Notes: a model not told the origin generated them from the letters alone. DNA of 64,000 nt from Chryseobacterium sp. C-71 (GCF_020911865.1 NZ_CP087131.1:2418001-2482000); one strand, 5' to 3'; shown: positions 51,230 through 60,924, counted from the first letter of the stretch. Numbers and translations are program-made.

Positions 51230-52738
51230 TTATTCACCATCAATATAATTTCTAAGCCAGAACAACAAATCCTGATCTGGTGAGATTTCTAGTTTTTTTC
51301 TGAAATTATAACGGTTATTTTCTATTGTTTTTACAGCTTTAAAAGTATAATCAGCAATTTCTTTAGTACTAAAGCCTAAATAAATATAAGATGCAAAAGT
51401 AAGCTCTGTTACTTTAAAATTCGGATTTATTTTTAGCATTTTCGGAGTAAACTGAGGATGAACCTCCTGAAATCTGATAAAAAATTGCGGACTGTTTTCT
51501 TTTGCGAGATTCATCACTTCGTCAAAACCTTCATTTACTTGGTTTTTAAGCACATCTTTTTCAATCTCCTGAATGGCATTTTCAATTTTTAATTTATTTG
51601 TAATTTTCTGCGTATTTATATTTCTTTTTTTGTTTTTTCTCAGGAAATAGACGATAATTGCTGCAATAATTAATAAAATTGAAATCATTGAAAGGGTATA
51701 TATTTTATTCCTTTCTTTTTCGATTTCATTATTTCGCTCTTCCTCTTTCATCACTTCATTGATGACAAAGTCTCTTTCCTTTTTCCGTACTTTATCCATC
51801 TCAAGATTTGCTTTCTGATAGAGATCCTGGTAGTATTTTCCTTTTACTGTATTCCCTTCCTCAATGTAGGCTTCAGAGATTTTCTTGTACAGATTATTAA
51901 CAAGTTGCGGATAATGATTTTTCGTCAAACCAGCTAAAGCCTCGTTGTACAATTCATAAGCTTTTTGATAGTTTTTATTTTTAATTTCAAGATCTGCCAG
52001 ACCTGTAATTGCATCAAACTTACAGGCATTATCTTTATTTTTGAAAAAGGCGAGAGATTCATTAAAGTAAATTTTAGCTGAGTCTAATTTGTTGACTTTT
52101 AAATAATAATGTCCAAAATCATTCGAAGCACACCCATTTTCGGGATATTCTTTCTTTTCTTTGATTTTTGCAAGACTGTTTTTTTCTTTTTTAAGATAAT
52201 AGTACATAGAATCCTGAAGATTCATATTATCATAAAGTATAGCTAAATAAGAGTAAGAAGTACTTTCAGAAAGATAATATAGCGTGTTTTTATTGCGAAC
52301 CGTCTGAAGAATTTTAAGTGATTGATGATAATTGTCCGCTGACAAGGAATAAAGTTCAAGACTCAGATAATTATCTGCCAGCAAACCGTAAGCTCTTGAA
52401 TGATGCAGGATGTCTTTTTTAAGATAATCTTTATACATGAGTGCCTTTTTTATATAATTGATGCTCTCTCGGTATTTACCGACAGTATAAAGACAGGCAG
52501 CGAAGTAATAATAACCGCAGCTGAGACCCATTTCGTCATCTGATTTTTCTGAAAGAGAGATAAGTTTCTGAGATTCTGCCAAAACCTTTTCAGTCTTACC
52601 ATCAATGTAGAGACTTTCTGTGTAGTCTAATAATTCAGAAATTTTTTGATTTTTTGAATCAATTTTTTGAGCAAAAAACAAAATGCTGTTAAAAAAAACG
52701 ATAAGAAAATATATTTTTGAGGACTTTATAAAATCCAT
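51230..52738 (-). CDS. TPR - membrane - LuxR-type regulator (paralogue 2)
   Basis: The 502-residue product repeats the architecture of its neighbour at 49642-51144: signal anchor, TPR region with GLSCGYYYFAACLYTVGKYRESINYIKKA, a membrane span (SMISILLIIAAIIVYFLRK) and a LuxR-like DNA-binding domain (VTELTFASYIYLGFSTKEI, KAVKTIENNRYNFRKKLEI). High identity in the C-terminal domain shows a tandem duplication. The two are 85 bases apart. It may control envelope or secretion functions, which is a guess. Confidence 0.88.
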   Translation of the reverse strand: MDFIKSSKIYFLIVFFNSILFFAQKIDSKNQKISELLDYTESLYIDGKTEKVLAESQKLISLSEKSDDEMGLSCGYYYFAACLYTVGKYRESINYIKKALMYKDYLKKDILHHSRAYGLLADNYLSLELYSLSADNYHQSLKILQTVRNKNTLYYLSESTSYSYLAILYDNMNLQDSMYYYLKKEKNSLAKIKEKKEYPENGCASNDFGHYYLKVNKLDSAKIYFNESLAFFKNKDNACKFDAITGLADLEIKNKNYQKAYELYNEALAGLTKNHYPQLVNNLYKKISEAYIEEGNTVKGKYYQDLYQKANLEMDKVRKKERDFVINEVMKEEERNNEIEKERNKIYTLSMISILLIIAAIIVYFLRKNKKRNINTQKITNKLKIENAIQEIEKDVLKNQVNEGFDEVMNLAKENSPQFFIRFQEVHPQFTPKMLKINPNFKVTELTFASYIYLGFSTKEIADYTFKAVKTIENNRYNFRKKLEISPDQDLLFWLRNYIDGE

Positions 52739-53115
52739 TTTTCTTTAAAACTAATGTTGATTAATAATTTTTCAGATTAAAAGTAAACAAATTTTTCATG
52801 AAAATCTTTATACGTTATATCGATAAGATTGATTTATAATTTGTTGTTGTTTTTAATTAAAGAATAAATGTAGGTTTAAATTCATTATACACCATATTCT
52901 ATTTCAAACTTAAAAAATCATAAAATGGCTACAAAAGAAAAAAAAACTTCACATTAATGCAAAGTTTAAAAAAGAATCAATATAATTTAGTTAAAAAAGT
53001 AAAATGAAATTTATGTAAAAACACATCAGTTAATTTAAAAATTTAAGATGGAATTCAACTTAAAAGAATGACTTATAGCTAGCAAAAAATTTTGTTTACA
53101 AAAGAGTAAAAAAAA
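52739..53115. other. Long AT-rich intergenic region
   Basis: No credible gene is visible on either strand. It should contain the promoter of the upstream TPR-LuxR gene, but no perfect TAnnTTTG box is found. Nothing else is recognised. Confidence 0.5.
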
Positions 53116-53159
53116 ACTCCGAACACTTTTTCCAGAGTAGGATAAAATGTTCGGAGATG
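53116..53159 (-). terminator. Strong minus-strand terminator downstream of guaC
   Basis: Arms ACTCCGAACA and TGTTCGGAG with an imperfect inner stem and a six-base loop form a long hairpin. On the minus strand it is followed by nine T's. It lies 188 bases past the guaC stop. Confidence 0.8.
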
Positions 53160-53219
53160 AACTTCTTCCGTCATTCGTATTTTTTGTGTTTTTTTGAAGA
53201 TGCAAATAGACACAAAAAC

Positions 53220-53282
53220 TTAAAAAACACCAAAAAAACAGCCCCTCAACAAGCCCTCTAGTTTATAAAACCCTTTATTCAT
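53220..53282 (-). CDS. Possible 20-residue small ORF downstream of guaC
   Basis: An ATG at 53282 begins MNKGFYKLEGLLRGCFFGVF and stops at 53220. It lies between guaC and the distal terminator, so it would be on the guaC transcript. There is no good ribosome-binding site, and I know no matching family. It may be chance. Confidence 0.2.
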   Translation of the reverse strand: MNKGFYKLEGLLRGCFFGVF

Positions 53283-53346
53283 GGTGTTTTAATTAGTTAA
53301 GCTAAATTATTGCTTTAAAATGAAGCAAAATAAAAAATCACCAAAA

Positions 53347-54387
53347 TCAGTCATTAAAAACCTGATTTTCCTGCTCCTGAACTCTGATGAAAGTCGTTCT
53401 TTTTGATAATTCTTTCAAGGTTGAAGCGCCAACATAGGTGCAAGTTGAGCGCACACCGCCCAAAATATCTTTCACAGTTTCAGATACATTTCCTTTGTAT
53501 TTTATCTTCACAGTTTTACCTTCAGAGGCACGATATTCGGCGACACCTCCGGCGTGTTTATCCATTGCGGTCTTAGAACTCATGCCATAGAAAAGTTTGA
53601 ATTTCTTTCCGTTTTCTTCAATCATTTCGCCGCCACTTTCGTCATGTCCGGCAAACATTCCGCCGAGCATCACAAAGTCCGCTCCTCCGCCAAAAGCTTT
53701 CGCAACATCTCCCGGAACTTTACAGCCACCGTCTGCGATGATGTGACCTTTCAGTCCGTGTGCAGCATCAGAGCATTCAATAATTGCCGAAAGTTGCGGG
53801 TAACCAACGCCGGTTTTCACTCTCGTTGTACAAACCGAACCAGGACCGATTCCCACTTTGATAATGTCTGCACCTACCAAAAGTAATTCTTCTACCATTT
53901 CACCTGTTACAACATTTCCGGCAATGATAATTTTATCAGGGAAATCTTCACGTGCTTTTTTTACAAACTGCACAAAATGTTCTGAATATCCGTTTGCGAC
54001 ATCAATACACAGAAACTCAATTTGCGGATGTTTATCGAGAATTAGTTTAATTTTTTCTTCATCAGCCTTTCCCGTTCCGGTACTTAACGCAATGTATTGA
54101 TGAATGCTTGTTTCTTGATTATCAAGGAATTCAGACCATTCTTCCACGGTGTAATGCTTGTGTACAGCGGTGATGATTTTATCTTTTGCTAATTCAACAG
54201 CCATTTCGAAGGTTCCCACGGTATCCATATTCGCAGCGATAATTGGCGTGCCTTTCCATTTTTTATGAGTGTGGAGGAAGGTAAATTCTCTTTCGAGATC
54301 AACTTCTGATCGGGATTTTAATGTTGAACGTTTCGGTCTGAACATGACGTCTTTAAAACCCAGCTTTATATCATTTTCTATTCGCAT
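53347..54387 (-). CDS. guaC: GMP reductase
   Basis: The 346-residue product belongs to the IMPDH/GMPR family. It lacks the CBS domains of IMP dehydrogenase and has [46 protein letters not shown] with the catalytic cysteine, and [29 protein letters not shown] and [12 protein letters not shown] near the end. These match GuaC, which reduces GMP to IMP with NADPH in purine interconversion. It is a single-gene unit with a distal terminator. Confidence 0.93.
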   Translation of the reverse strand: MRIENDIKLGFKDVMFRPKRSTLKSRSEVDLEREFTFLHTHKKWKGTPIIAANMDTVGTFEMAVELAKDKIITAVHKHYTVEEWSEFLDNQETSIHQYIALSTGTGKADEEKIKLILDKHPQIEFLCIDVANGYSEHFVQFVKKAREDFPDKIIIAGNVVTGEMVEELLLVGADIIKVGIGPGSVCTTRVKTGVGYPQLSAIIECSDAAHGLKGHIIADGGCKVPGDVAKAFGGGADFVMLGGMFAGHDESGGEMIEENGKKFKLFYGMSSKTAMDKHAGGVAEYRASEGKTVKIKYKGNVSETVKDILGGVRSTCTYVGASTLKELSKRTTFIRVQEQENQVFND

Positions 54388-54457
54388 TTTGGTGAAATTT
54401 ATTTTTATTTAAATATTAAACTTAATAATTTACCTTAAATATACTACTTTTGATCAG

Positions 54458-55222
54458 ATGGATTTCCCTGTTACTTTTCAGATTTTTGGTAAAACGATTC
54501 TTGCACATCCTGTTTTTGAAACATTAGGGATATTTCTTGGGATGCGCTATTATTTCTTTTTAAAAAGAAAATCACCGGAGAAACTATCATTCAGAATTTC
54601 TGCGGCGGTTCTAATTGGCGCTACTGCAGGTGCTTTAATCGGTTCAAAGCTGATTGGGAATTTAGAAAATCCGCATATTTTATTTGGAGATTTCAGCTTT
54701 AAAAGATTTTGGACAAATAATACGATTGTTGGTGGTTTAGCCTTCGGACTGATTGGAGTGGAATTGGCAAAAAAGATCGTCGGTCATAAAGAAAGTACTG
54801 GAGATTTGATTGTTTATCCTTTAATTTTAGCCATCATCATCGGCAGAATCGGTTGTTTTCTAACGGGAGTTCATGAAGAGACTTATGGTTTACCAACGAC
54901 ATCAGTCTTCGGGATGTATCTCGGTGACGAATATCTCAGACATCCGGTAGCACTGTACGAAATTGCATTTTTACTCTTCATGTGGTTCGAGTTAAAAATG
55001 ATTGGCCGGAAAAATAAATATGTTTCGGGATTTCTGTTTAAGCTTTTCATGCTGAGTTATTTTTCATTCAGATTTCTTTTAGATTTCATTAAACCAAAAA
55101 TTGAGATCGTAGGAAATTTGGGAACGATTCAGCTGGTCTGTCTTTCAATGATTATTTATTATATTTATGTATTAAAAACCGAAAGAAATTTAATTCAACC
55201 TAAAAACACAATTAAATTATGA
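54458..55222 (+). CDS. Divergent prolipoprotein diacylglyceryl transferase-like membrane protein
   Basis: The 254-residue product has about seven membrane spans and the Lgt signature region GRIGCFLTGVHEETYG, equivalent to the canonical GRIGNFINGE segment. The conserved Arg is kept, but the Asn after GRIG is Cys and the Glu is replaced by His, and the usual HGG loop reads NTIVGGLAFGLIG without the catalytic histidine. Ordinary Lgt moves diacylglycerol from phosphatidylglycerol to prolipoprotein cysteines; this paralogue may act on another lipid or be inactive. It overlaps the next gene by four bases. Confidence 0.82.
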   Translation: MDFPVTFQIFGKTILAHPVFETLGIFLGMRYYFFLKRKSPEKLSFRISAAVLIGATAGALIGSKLIGNLENPHILFGDFSFKRFWTNNTIVGGLAFGLIGVELAKKIVGHKESTGDLIVYPLILAIIIGRIGCFLTGVHEETYGLPTTSVFGMYLGDEYLRHPVALYEIAFLLFMWFELKMIGRKNKYVSGFLFKLFMLSYFSFRFLLDFIKPKIEIVGNLGTIQLVCLSMIIYYIYVLKTERNLIQPKNTIKL

Positions 55223-55452
55223 AAATGCTGACACTTTTGGAAGTTGGTGGGCTAGAAGGTTTGGTCGCCATGATCATTCTGATGATTCTTGCTGTAGCTT
55301 TTGTTGTATCATTAGTCGTTACCGTTTTTGTAAAATTGATTTATGAAAGTAAAGACGGACGAAAATTCTCTAAAAGCCAGTTTTGGACGACTGTGCTTAT
55401 TTCAATGTTGATTTGCGGATTGATCAGTGGAGCTGTTTGTGGAGGAATGTAA
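55219..55452 (+). CDS. Small two-span membrane protein
   Basis: The 77-residue product has two predicted membrane helices (LVAMIILMILAVAFVVSLVVTVFV and FWTTVLISMLICGLISGAVC) joined by a charged loop SKDGRKFSK. ATG at 55219 overlaps the Lgt-like stop in ATGA form and lies 11 bases before the radical-SAM gene, so it belongs to the same operon. The family is not recognised. Confidence 0.75.
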   Translation: MKMLTLLEVGGLEGLVAMIILMILAVAFVVSLVVTVFVKLIYESKDGRKFSKSQFWTTVLISMLICGLISGAVCGGM

Positions 55453-55463
55453 AAAATGAAATC

Positions 55464-56867
55464 ATGCCAGTAAGAAACTATACCTATTACGATTATACCA
55501 TCAGCCTTTGCCCGGAATGCCTGAAAAGGGTAGGAGCAAAGATTATCATTGAAAATGAAGCGGTTTTTATGACCAAAAGATGTCCTGATCATGGATTTTT
55601 AAAAACCATGATAGCATCAGATGTCGAGTATTACAAAAATATCAGAAATTACAATAAAGCCTCAGAAATGCCTGTTCATTTCGGAACTGATGTGGAATAT
55701 GGCTGTCCATATGATTGCGGTTTGTGCATAGACCATGAGCAGCACAGCTGTCTTTCCATTGTAGAAGTCACAGATCGTTGTAACCTTACTTGTCCGACGT
55801 GCTATGCAATGTCCTCACCACATTACGGAAGCCACAGAAGTCTTGAACAGATTGAAGCGATGTTTGATACGATCGTTAAAAATGAAGGCGAACCCGACGT
55901 TGTGCAAATCAGCGGGGGCGAACCAACGATTCATCCTGAGTTTTTTAAAATTATGGATATCGCCAAGACGAAACCCATCAAACATTTGATGCTCAATACC
56001 AACGGAATTCGTATTGCCAATGATCCCGGATTTGCAGAAAAACTGGCAACATATGCTCCGGAGTTTGAAATTTATCTTCAGTTTGATTCTTTTAAACCTG
56101 AAGTTCTGGAAGATTTCAGAGGAAAAGACCTCACGAATGTTCGTATGAAGGCTTTGGAAAAATTAAATGAATTAAATCTTTCTACAACGCTCGTTATCGT
56201 TCTTCAGAAAGGAAAAAATATTGATGAAATTGGAAAACTGATTGATTTTGCTTTAAAACAAAAATGTGTCCGCGGAATTACCTTTCAGCCCGTTGAGGTC
56301 GCCGGAAGAAACCGTGAAGATTCTGCACACGAAAAAATTACGTTAACCGAAGTTCGTCAGGAAATATTAAATCAGTTTCCACTCCTGAATGGTGATGATA
56401 TTATTCCTGTTCCGTGTAATCCGGATTCTTTGGCGATGGGGTATATTCTGAAGCTGGAAGGTGAAACAATTCCTTTAACACGATATATCAATCCTGCTGA
56501 TCTGTTGAATAATGAAACGAAAAACACAATTGTTTATGAGCAGGATGCAGGTTTGCAGATGCAGCTTTTAGACATTTTCAGCACAGGAATTTCAGTTGAT
56601 AAAGTTCAGCCTAAAGTAAACCAATTATTATGTTGTCTTCCAGAAGTTTCAGCTCCGAATTTAGATTACGATAATCTGTTCAGAATCATTATTATGAATT
56701 TTATGGATGCTCATGATTTTGATGTTCGTGCTATCAAAAAATCCTGTGTTCATATTGTGAATAAAGATTTAAAAATGATTCCGTTTGAAACCATGAATTT
56801 ATTTTACCGAGATGATAAAATTAAATATCTGGAGGAATTGAGGAAGGAGGATAGGATTTTGTTTTAA
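55464..56867 (+). CDS. Radical SAM protein of MJ0619/Tes-like family
   Basis: The 467-residue product has an N-terminal zinc-ribbon-like block (CPECLKRVGAKIIIENEAVF ending KRCPDHGFL), a second Cys cluster CPYDCGLCIDHEQHSC, and the radical SAM [4Fe-4S] motif CNLTCPTCY followed by QISGGEPTIHPEF. This arrangement matches radical SAM enzymes related to MJ0619, a group that includes the archaeal tetraether synthase Tes and bacterial membrane-spanning-lipid synthases. I infer lipid or pterin chemistry at most. ATG at 55464 starts MPVRNYTYYDYTISL; the longer frame from 55383 overlaps the small membrane protein. Confidence 0.87.
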   Translation: MPVRNYTYYDYTISLCPECLKRVGAKIIIENEAVFMTKRCPDHGFLKTMIASDVEYYKNIRNYNKASEMPVHFGTDVEYGCPYDCGLCIDHEQHSCLSIVEVTDRCNLTCPTCYAMSSPHYGSHRSLEQIEAMFDTIVKNEGEPDVVQISGGEPTIHPEFFKIMDIAKTKPIKHLMLNTNGIRIANDPGFAEKLATYAPEFEIYLQFDSFKPEVLEDFRGKDLTNVRMKALEKLNELNLSTTLVIVLQKGKNIDEIGKLIDFALKQKCVRGITFQPVEVAGRNREDSAHEKITLTEVRQEILNQFPLLNGDDIIPVPCNPDSLAMGYILKLEGETIPLTRYINPADLLNNETKNTIVYEQDAGLQMQLLDIFSTGISVDKVQPKVNQLLCCLPEVSAPNLDYDNLFRIIIMNFMDAHDFDVRAIKKSCVHIVNKDLKMIPFETMNLFYRDDKIKYLEELRKEDRILF

Positions 56868-56960
56868 ATTCCGCAGAACTATAATTTAAAAGTAAAATGT
56901 TACCACAGATTTCACGGATTTGCACAGATGATTGAGAATAAAAATCGGGGATAAAGTAAA

Positions 56961-57022
56961 TTGCCACGAATGCACGAATTAATTATAAAGATTTAGTTAT
57001 AAAATTCGTGCATTCGTGGCAA
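56961..57022. repeat. Perfect 20-bp inverted repeat
   Basis: The arms at 56961-56980 and 57003-57022 are perfect reverse complements over 20 bases (TTGCCACGAATGCACGAATT on the left), separated by 22 bases. It lies between convergent radical-SAM and surE genes and could serve as a terminator, but it resembles a dispersed repeat: 'CCATTCGTGG' also appears near 7141-7152. Confidence 0.75.
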
Positions 57023-57043
57023 AATAATCTGTGAGAGATATTT

Positions 57044-57814
57044 TTAATCAAACTTCATCACCTCATTCAGCGTATTCATATACTCATAAGCCGTCATATC
57101 AAACTTTACAGGAACAATAGAAATATATCCGTTTGCCAAAGCCGTTTCATCAGCATCTTCAGACTCATCCATATTATTGAAATATCCTGTCAACCAGTAA
57201 TATTTTTTACCGTGCGGGTTGATTCTTTCGTCGAAACTTTCTTCCCATTTTGCATTGGCCTGCTTGCAGATTTTCACGCCTTTAATTTCTTCTTTTGAAA
57301 GTTTAGGAATATTAACGTTTAAAACAACACCTTTAGGCATAGGGTTTTCCAATGTTTTTCTTACAATTCCCTGAATATATTCTTTCGCCTGCGTAAAATC
57401 TGCTTCCCAACTGAAGTCAAGAAGTGAAAAACCAATCGAAGGAAGACCTTCCACACCGCCTTCTACCGCAGCAGACATCGTACCTGAATAAATTACATTG
57501 ATTGATGAATTTGCACCGTGATTAATCCCGGAAACCACAATATCCGGTCTTCTCGGAAGTATTTTATCTAAAGCCATCTTGACACAGTCTACGGGAGTTC
57601 CACTGCAAGAATAATCTTGTTGAGGGCCTTCGAGCTGTACTTCTTCGTAGCTTAAAGTCGAGTTGATGGTGATTGCATGACCTTTTCCGCTCTGAGGAGA
57701 ATTGGGAGCTACCACGATTACTTCTCCGATTTCGTTCATAAATTCTACAAGATTTCTGATACCGGGAGCCGTAATTCCATCATCATTGGTTACCAGAATA
57801 AGTGGTTTTTCCAT
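57044..57814 (-). CDS. surE: 5'/3'-nucleotidase SurE
   Basis: The 256-residue product is SurE, a stationary-phase survival nucleotidase with preference for nucleoside monophosphates. The metal motif LVTNDDGITAPGIRNL is at residues 6-21, VAPNSPQSGKGHAIT follows, then GTPVDCVKMALDKIL and SGINHGANSSINVIYSGTMSAAVEG. Length is normal. It is convergent with the radical-SAM gene. Confidence 0.96.
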   Translation of the reverse strand: MEKPLILVTNDDGITAPGIRNLVEFMNEIGEVIVVAPNSPQSGKGHAITINSTLSYEEVQLEGPQQDYSCSGTPVDCVKMALDKILPRRPDIVVSGINHGANSSINVIYSGTMSAAVEGGVEGLPSIGFSLLDFSWEADFTQAKEYIQGIVRKTLENPMPKGVVLNVNIPKLSKEEIKGVKICKQANAKWEESFDERINPHGKKYYWLTGYFNNMDESEDADETALANGYISIVPVKFDMTAYEYMNTLNEVMKFD

Positions 57815-57958
57815 AAAAATTAAATTTTAACAAAATTACTTAAAACTAATTGATAATTATAAATAAGGTATTAAATTTGATAGTTTGTAACAGTCATTTA
57901 ATAAATGCTACTTATTGAATGATTTTTTTAAACTTAATAAAATATACAATACAGATTT

Positions 57959-60088
57959 ATGTGGAAAAATTTTAAACTAAATAAATTTCTACTCCTTATT
58001 CCATTGACAAGTCTTATGTTTTGTTTCAACTCGCCAAAAAATGACGATGAGAAAATGCAGACGATAATGGTGAGCGTTAAAAACACCCTTTCTTATTTAC
58101 ATTACAGCCCGAAACCTATCAACGATGCCTATTCGAAAGATGTTTACAAACATTATTTTGAAATGATCGATCCGGGAAAAAGATATTTCCTGCAGTCTGA
58201 TATGGCAGAATTTAGCAAGCACGAAACCAAGCTTGACGATTATCTGAACATGGGCGATTTATCTTTCTATAAATTGACGGTTGACAGATTGTACCAAAGA
58301 GTTGACGAAATCGATAAAATCACTCAGGATATTTTCAGCAAACCAATTAACCTGGAAGAAGATGAAACTTTGACTTTGGAATCTAAACTTAAAAAAGTTC
58401 CGACAGATAAGAAAGAGCAATATAATGAATGGAGAAAATTCATCAAATACAATATTCTTCAGGAAATTGAGTCGATGAACAGTAAAGAAGAAGCTCAGAA
58501 AGAAAAGAAAGATTCTGTACAGAAATACAAGCTGAATGATACCATTAAATTGCAAATCCTTACGCCTGAACAAAAGAAAATCAAAGCGACTGATGAGGTG
58601 AAAGATTTGGTGAAAGAAACGTTCACAAGATTCCAAAAAAGAAAAAAAATGGATTGGTTTACGGTGTATATGAATGCTTACACCGAAGTTTTCGATCCGC
58701 ACACGAACTATTATTCTCCAAAAGACAAAGAAGATTTTGATACTCAGTTCAAAGGAAAGGTGATCGGAATCGGAGCAATCATTCAGGAGAAAAAAGGGAA
58801 TCTTTTCTTGGGAGCATTGACGATTGGCGCACCTGCTTGGAAATCTAAAAAACTTTCTGAAGGTGATAAAATTCTTAAAGTAAGATCTAAACCGAAAGAA
58901 GATGCCGTAAATGTTGTTGGAATGCTTTCTGACGAAGCTGTAAGACTGATCAGAGGTGAAAAAGGAACTCCGGTTACTTTGACGGTGCAGAAAAAAGATA
59001 AAACGATTGTTGAGGTGACGATGATTCGTGAGGAAGTGGCAATTGAAGATACTTTCGCAAGAAGTATTATCGTAAATTCTCCAAACGGAAAAAAATACGG
59101 CTTCATTAATCTACCAAGTTTCAACGCAGATTTTGAGGACGAGAAGGGAAGAAATGCTTCTGATGACATCAAAAATGAAATCGTAAAACTGAAAGCTCAG
59201 GGAATTGAAGGAATCGTTTTAGACCTTAGAAATAACGGTGGTGGTTCACTGACGGAAGTTGGTGACATCATGGGATTGTTCATGAATGCTGGTCCTTACG
59301 TTCAGGTAAAAGATGGGAACGGAAAAATCCAGACTTTGAAAAATAAGCAGGAAACTCCAATCTGGACAGGTCCTTTAGTAATAATGCAAAACGAATTGTC
59401 TGCTTCAGCGTCTGAGATTTTAGCAGGTGCAATGCAGGATTACGGAAGAGCAATCATTGTTGGTTCTCCACAATCTTTCGGCAAAGGTACTGTACAGACA
59501 TTTGTTGATCTAAACAGATTTTTGAATACCGAAGATGATTTCGGTTCATTAAAACTGACGATTCAGAAATTCTACAGAATCAGCGGAGAGTCTAACCAGA
59601 GAAAAGGGATCGTTTCAGATATCAGAATGGAAGATTTCTTCACGTATGCTGAAGTGGGTGAGAGATATGACGATTTTGCTTTGGCTTGGGACAAAATTCC
59701 GAGTTCAACTTATCAGAAGTTGAGTTATTTTGATGTGAAAGCTTTAGAAAAATCTAGCAACGACAGAATGGCAAATAACAAAAACTATCAGTTATTGTTG
59801 GAGTCAGCAAAATGGAGAGAACAATTAGATAAAGAAGAAACCATCACGTTGAATATCAATAAATTCAATGATTTGATGAAGCAGAGAAAAGCTCAAATTG
59901 AGAAATTCAAGGCTTTAACTAAATTTGAAAACGGATTGAAATTCTCAATGTATCCGGCAGAAATCGAAAGAGAGAAAAAAGATGAAGCATTCAAGAAAAA
60001 ATCTGAAATGTGGATCAAAAATCTTAAAAAAGATACTTACCTTCAAGAAGCGATGAACATCATTGCAGAAATGAAAGCTAAAGTTTAA
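57959..60088 (+). CDS. Tail-specific (C-terminal processing) protease, family S41
   Basis: The 709-residue product is a Prc/Tsp-type periplasmic protease with an N-terminal signal (MWKNFKLNKFLLLIPLTSLMFC). Domains in order: a helical N-terminal domain (about 50-250), PDZ (GVIGAIIQEKKGNLF and following), and the S41 catalytic core with LRNNGGGSL, the serine in NELSASASEILAGAMQDYGRA and the lysine in SFGKGTVQTF. A DUF3340-like C-terminal domain follows. It trims proteins by C-terminal recognition. Ends at a perfect terminator. Confidence 0.94.
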   Translation: MWKNFKLNKFLLLIPLTSLMFCFNSPKNDDEKMQTIMVSVKNTLSYLHYSPKPINDAYSKDVYKHYFEMIDPGKRYFLQSDMAEFSKHETKLDDYLNMGDLSFYKLTVDRLYQRVDEIDKITQDIFSKPINLEEDETLTLESKLKKVPTDKKEQYNEWRKFIKYNILQEIESMNSKEEAQKEKKDSVQKYKLNDTIKLQILTPEQKKIKATDEVKDLVKETFTRFQKRKKMDWFTVYMNAYTEVFDPHTNYYSPKDKEDFDTQFKGKVIGIGAIIQEKKGNLFLGALTIGAPAWKSKKLSEGDKILKVRSKPKEDAVNVVGMLSDEAVRLIRGEKGTPVTLTVQKKDKTIVEVTMIREEVAIEDTFARSIIVNSPNGKKYGFINLPSFNADFEDEKGRNASDDIKNEIVKLKAQGIEGIVLDLRNNGGGSLTEVGDIMGLFMNAGPYVQVKDGNGKIQTLKNKQETPIWTGPLVIMQNELSASASEILAGAMQDYGRAIIVGSPQSFGKGTVQTFVDLNRFLNTEDDFGSLKLTIQKFYRISGESNQRKGIVSDIRMEDFFTYAEVGERYDDFALAWDKIPSSTYQKLSYFDVKALEKSSNDRMANNKNYQLLLESAKWREQLDKEETITLNINKFNDLMKQRKAQIEKFKALTKFENGLKFSMYPAEIEREKKDEAFKKKSEMWIKNLKKDTYLQEAMNIIAEMKAKV

Positions 60089-60102
60089 CATTATAAATTT
60101 AA

Positions 60103-60141
60103 AAAGAAGCGGCGCTAATCGAAGATTAGCGCCGCTTCTTT
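60103..60141. terminator. Bidirectional terminator after the protease gene
   Basis: An 18-bp perfect stem (AAAGAAGCGGCGCTAATC on the left) with a GAA loop lies between convergent genes, with A- and T-runs outside. Confidence 0.92.
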
Positions 60142-60157
60142 GATATGAGAGAGGAAA

Positions 60158-60661
60158 TTATTTAATCTCAATACATCCCACTCTTCCGCCGGCATTCCCA
60201 GTTGGCTGAGTTTGATAGTCATCTTTCCCAGCATGAATGATTAAACCTTTACCCATAATATTTTTAGCTTCTTCAGGACAGTCCAGACACCATTTGTCAG
60301 TTTTAAAGGTAAGTTTTGCCTTTCCTTCATGGTCAGCAACCAAATTCCCGATATCGCCCATGTGAAAGTGTGCATTTCCCCATTTTCCGTGGTCAGATTT
60401 TGAAGGATTCCAGTGTCCTCCGGCAGATTCTGCGGTAGGGGATGAGCAGTCGCCTTTCTCATGAATGTGCACGGCATGAATTCCGGGAGTTAAATTATTG
60501 ACTTCTAAATTCAGCACCACGTCATTTCCGTTTTGTGTAAATTTTGCTGTTCCGTCAGTTTTTGTTCCGCTTTTTGGTAAAATGTTGTAGGTTTTACTTG
60601 TACTGCAAGATGCTGCAAATAAAGCGCAACCTGTTAATAATGTTAAAGTCTGTAGTTTCAT
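60158..60661 (-). CDS. sodC: Cu/Zn superoxide dismutase, lipoprotein
   Basis: The 167-residue product is an envelope SodC with a lipoprotein signal (MKLQTLTLLTGCALFAASC). The metal sites are visible: HAVHIHEKGDCSS with copper histidines, AGGHWNPSKSDHGKWGNAHFHMGDIGNL with the bridging and zinc ligands, and IIHAGKDDYQTQPTGNAGGRVGC, whose final cysteine pairs in the conserved disulfide. It dismutates superoxide in the periplasm. The 289-base gap to the TonB gene contains only promoter-like AT-rich DNA. Confidence 0.96.
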   Translation of the reverse strand: MKLQTLTLLTGCALFAASCSTSKTYNILPKSGTKTDGTAKFTQNGNDVVLNLEVNNLTPGIHAVHIHEKGDCSSPTAESAGGHWNPSKSDHGKWGNAHFHMGDIGNLVADHEGKAKLTFKTDKWCLDCPEEAKNIMGKGLIIHAGKDDYQTQPTGNAGGRVGCIEIK

Positions 60662-60924
60662 AAATTAATATTTAAATGTTGTATTTCTAAATTTAATAAA
60701 CAATTTCAGAACAGTTTATGATTTGAAATCGTTTTTTGTAATTAGCAATAAAAGACAAATTACCTTGTATCATAAATAACAATCTTGATACCGAACTTAG
60801 TTTAAAGATAGCAGAATACTCGTCATTTCATTACATTCATGTCTGTGGAGAAACATTAAATACGGTTCAGATTTCAAATTCTACAGCTCAGCAACAAAAA
60901 ATTCAAAACAATAAAAATTCATCC

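Noticed and set aside
52739..53346. Long AT-rich gap as an alternative replication origin
   Set aside because: It contains no TTATNCACA DnaA boxes and is further from the parS sites than the 33.9 kb gap.
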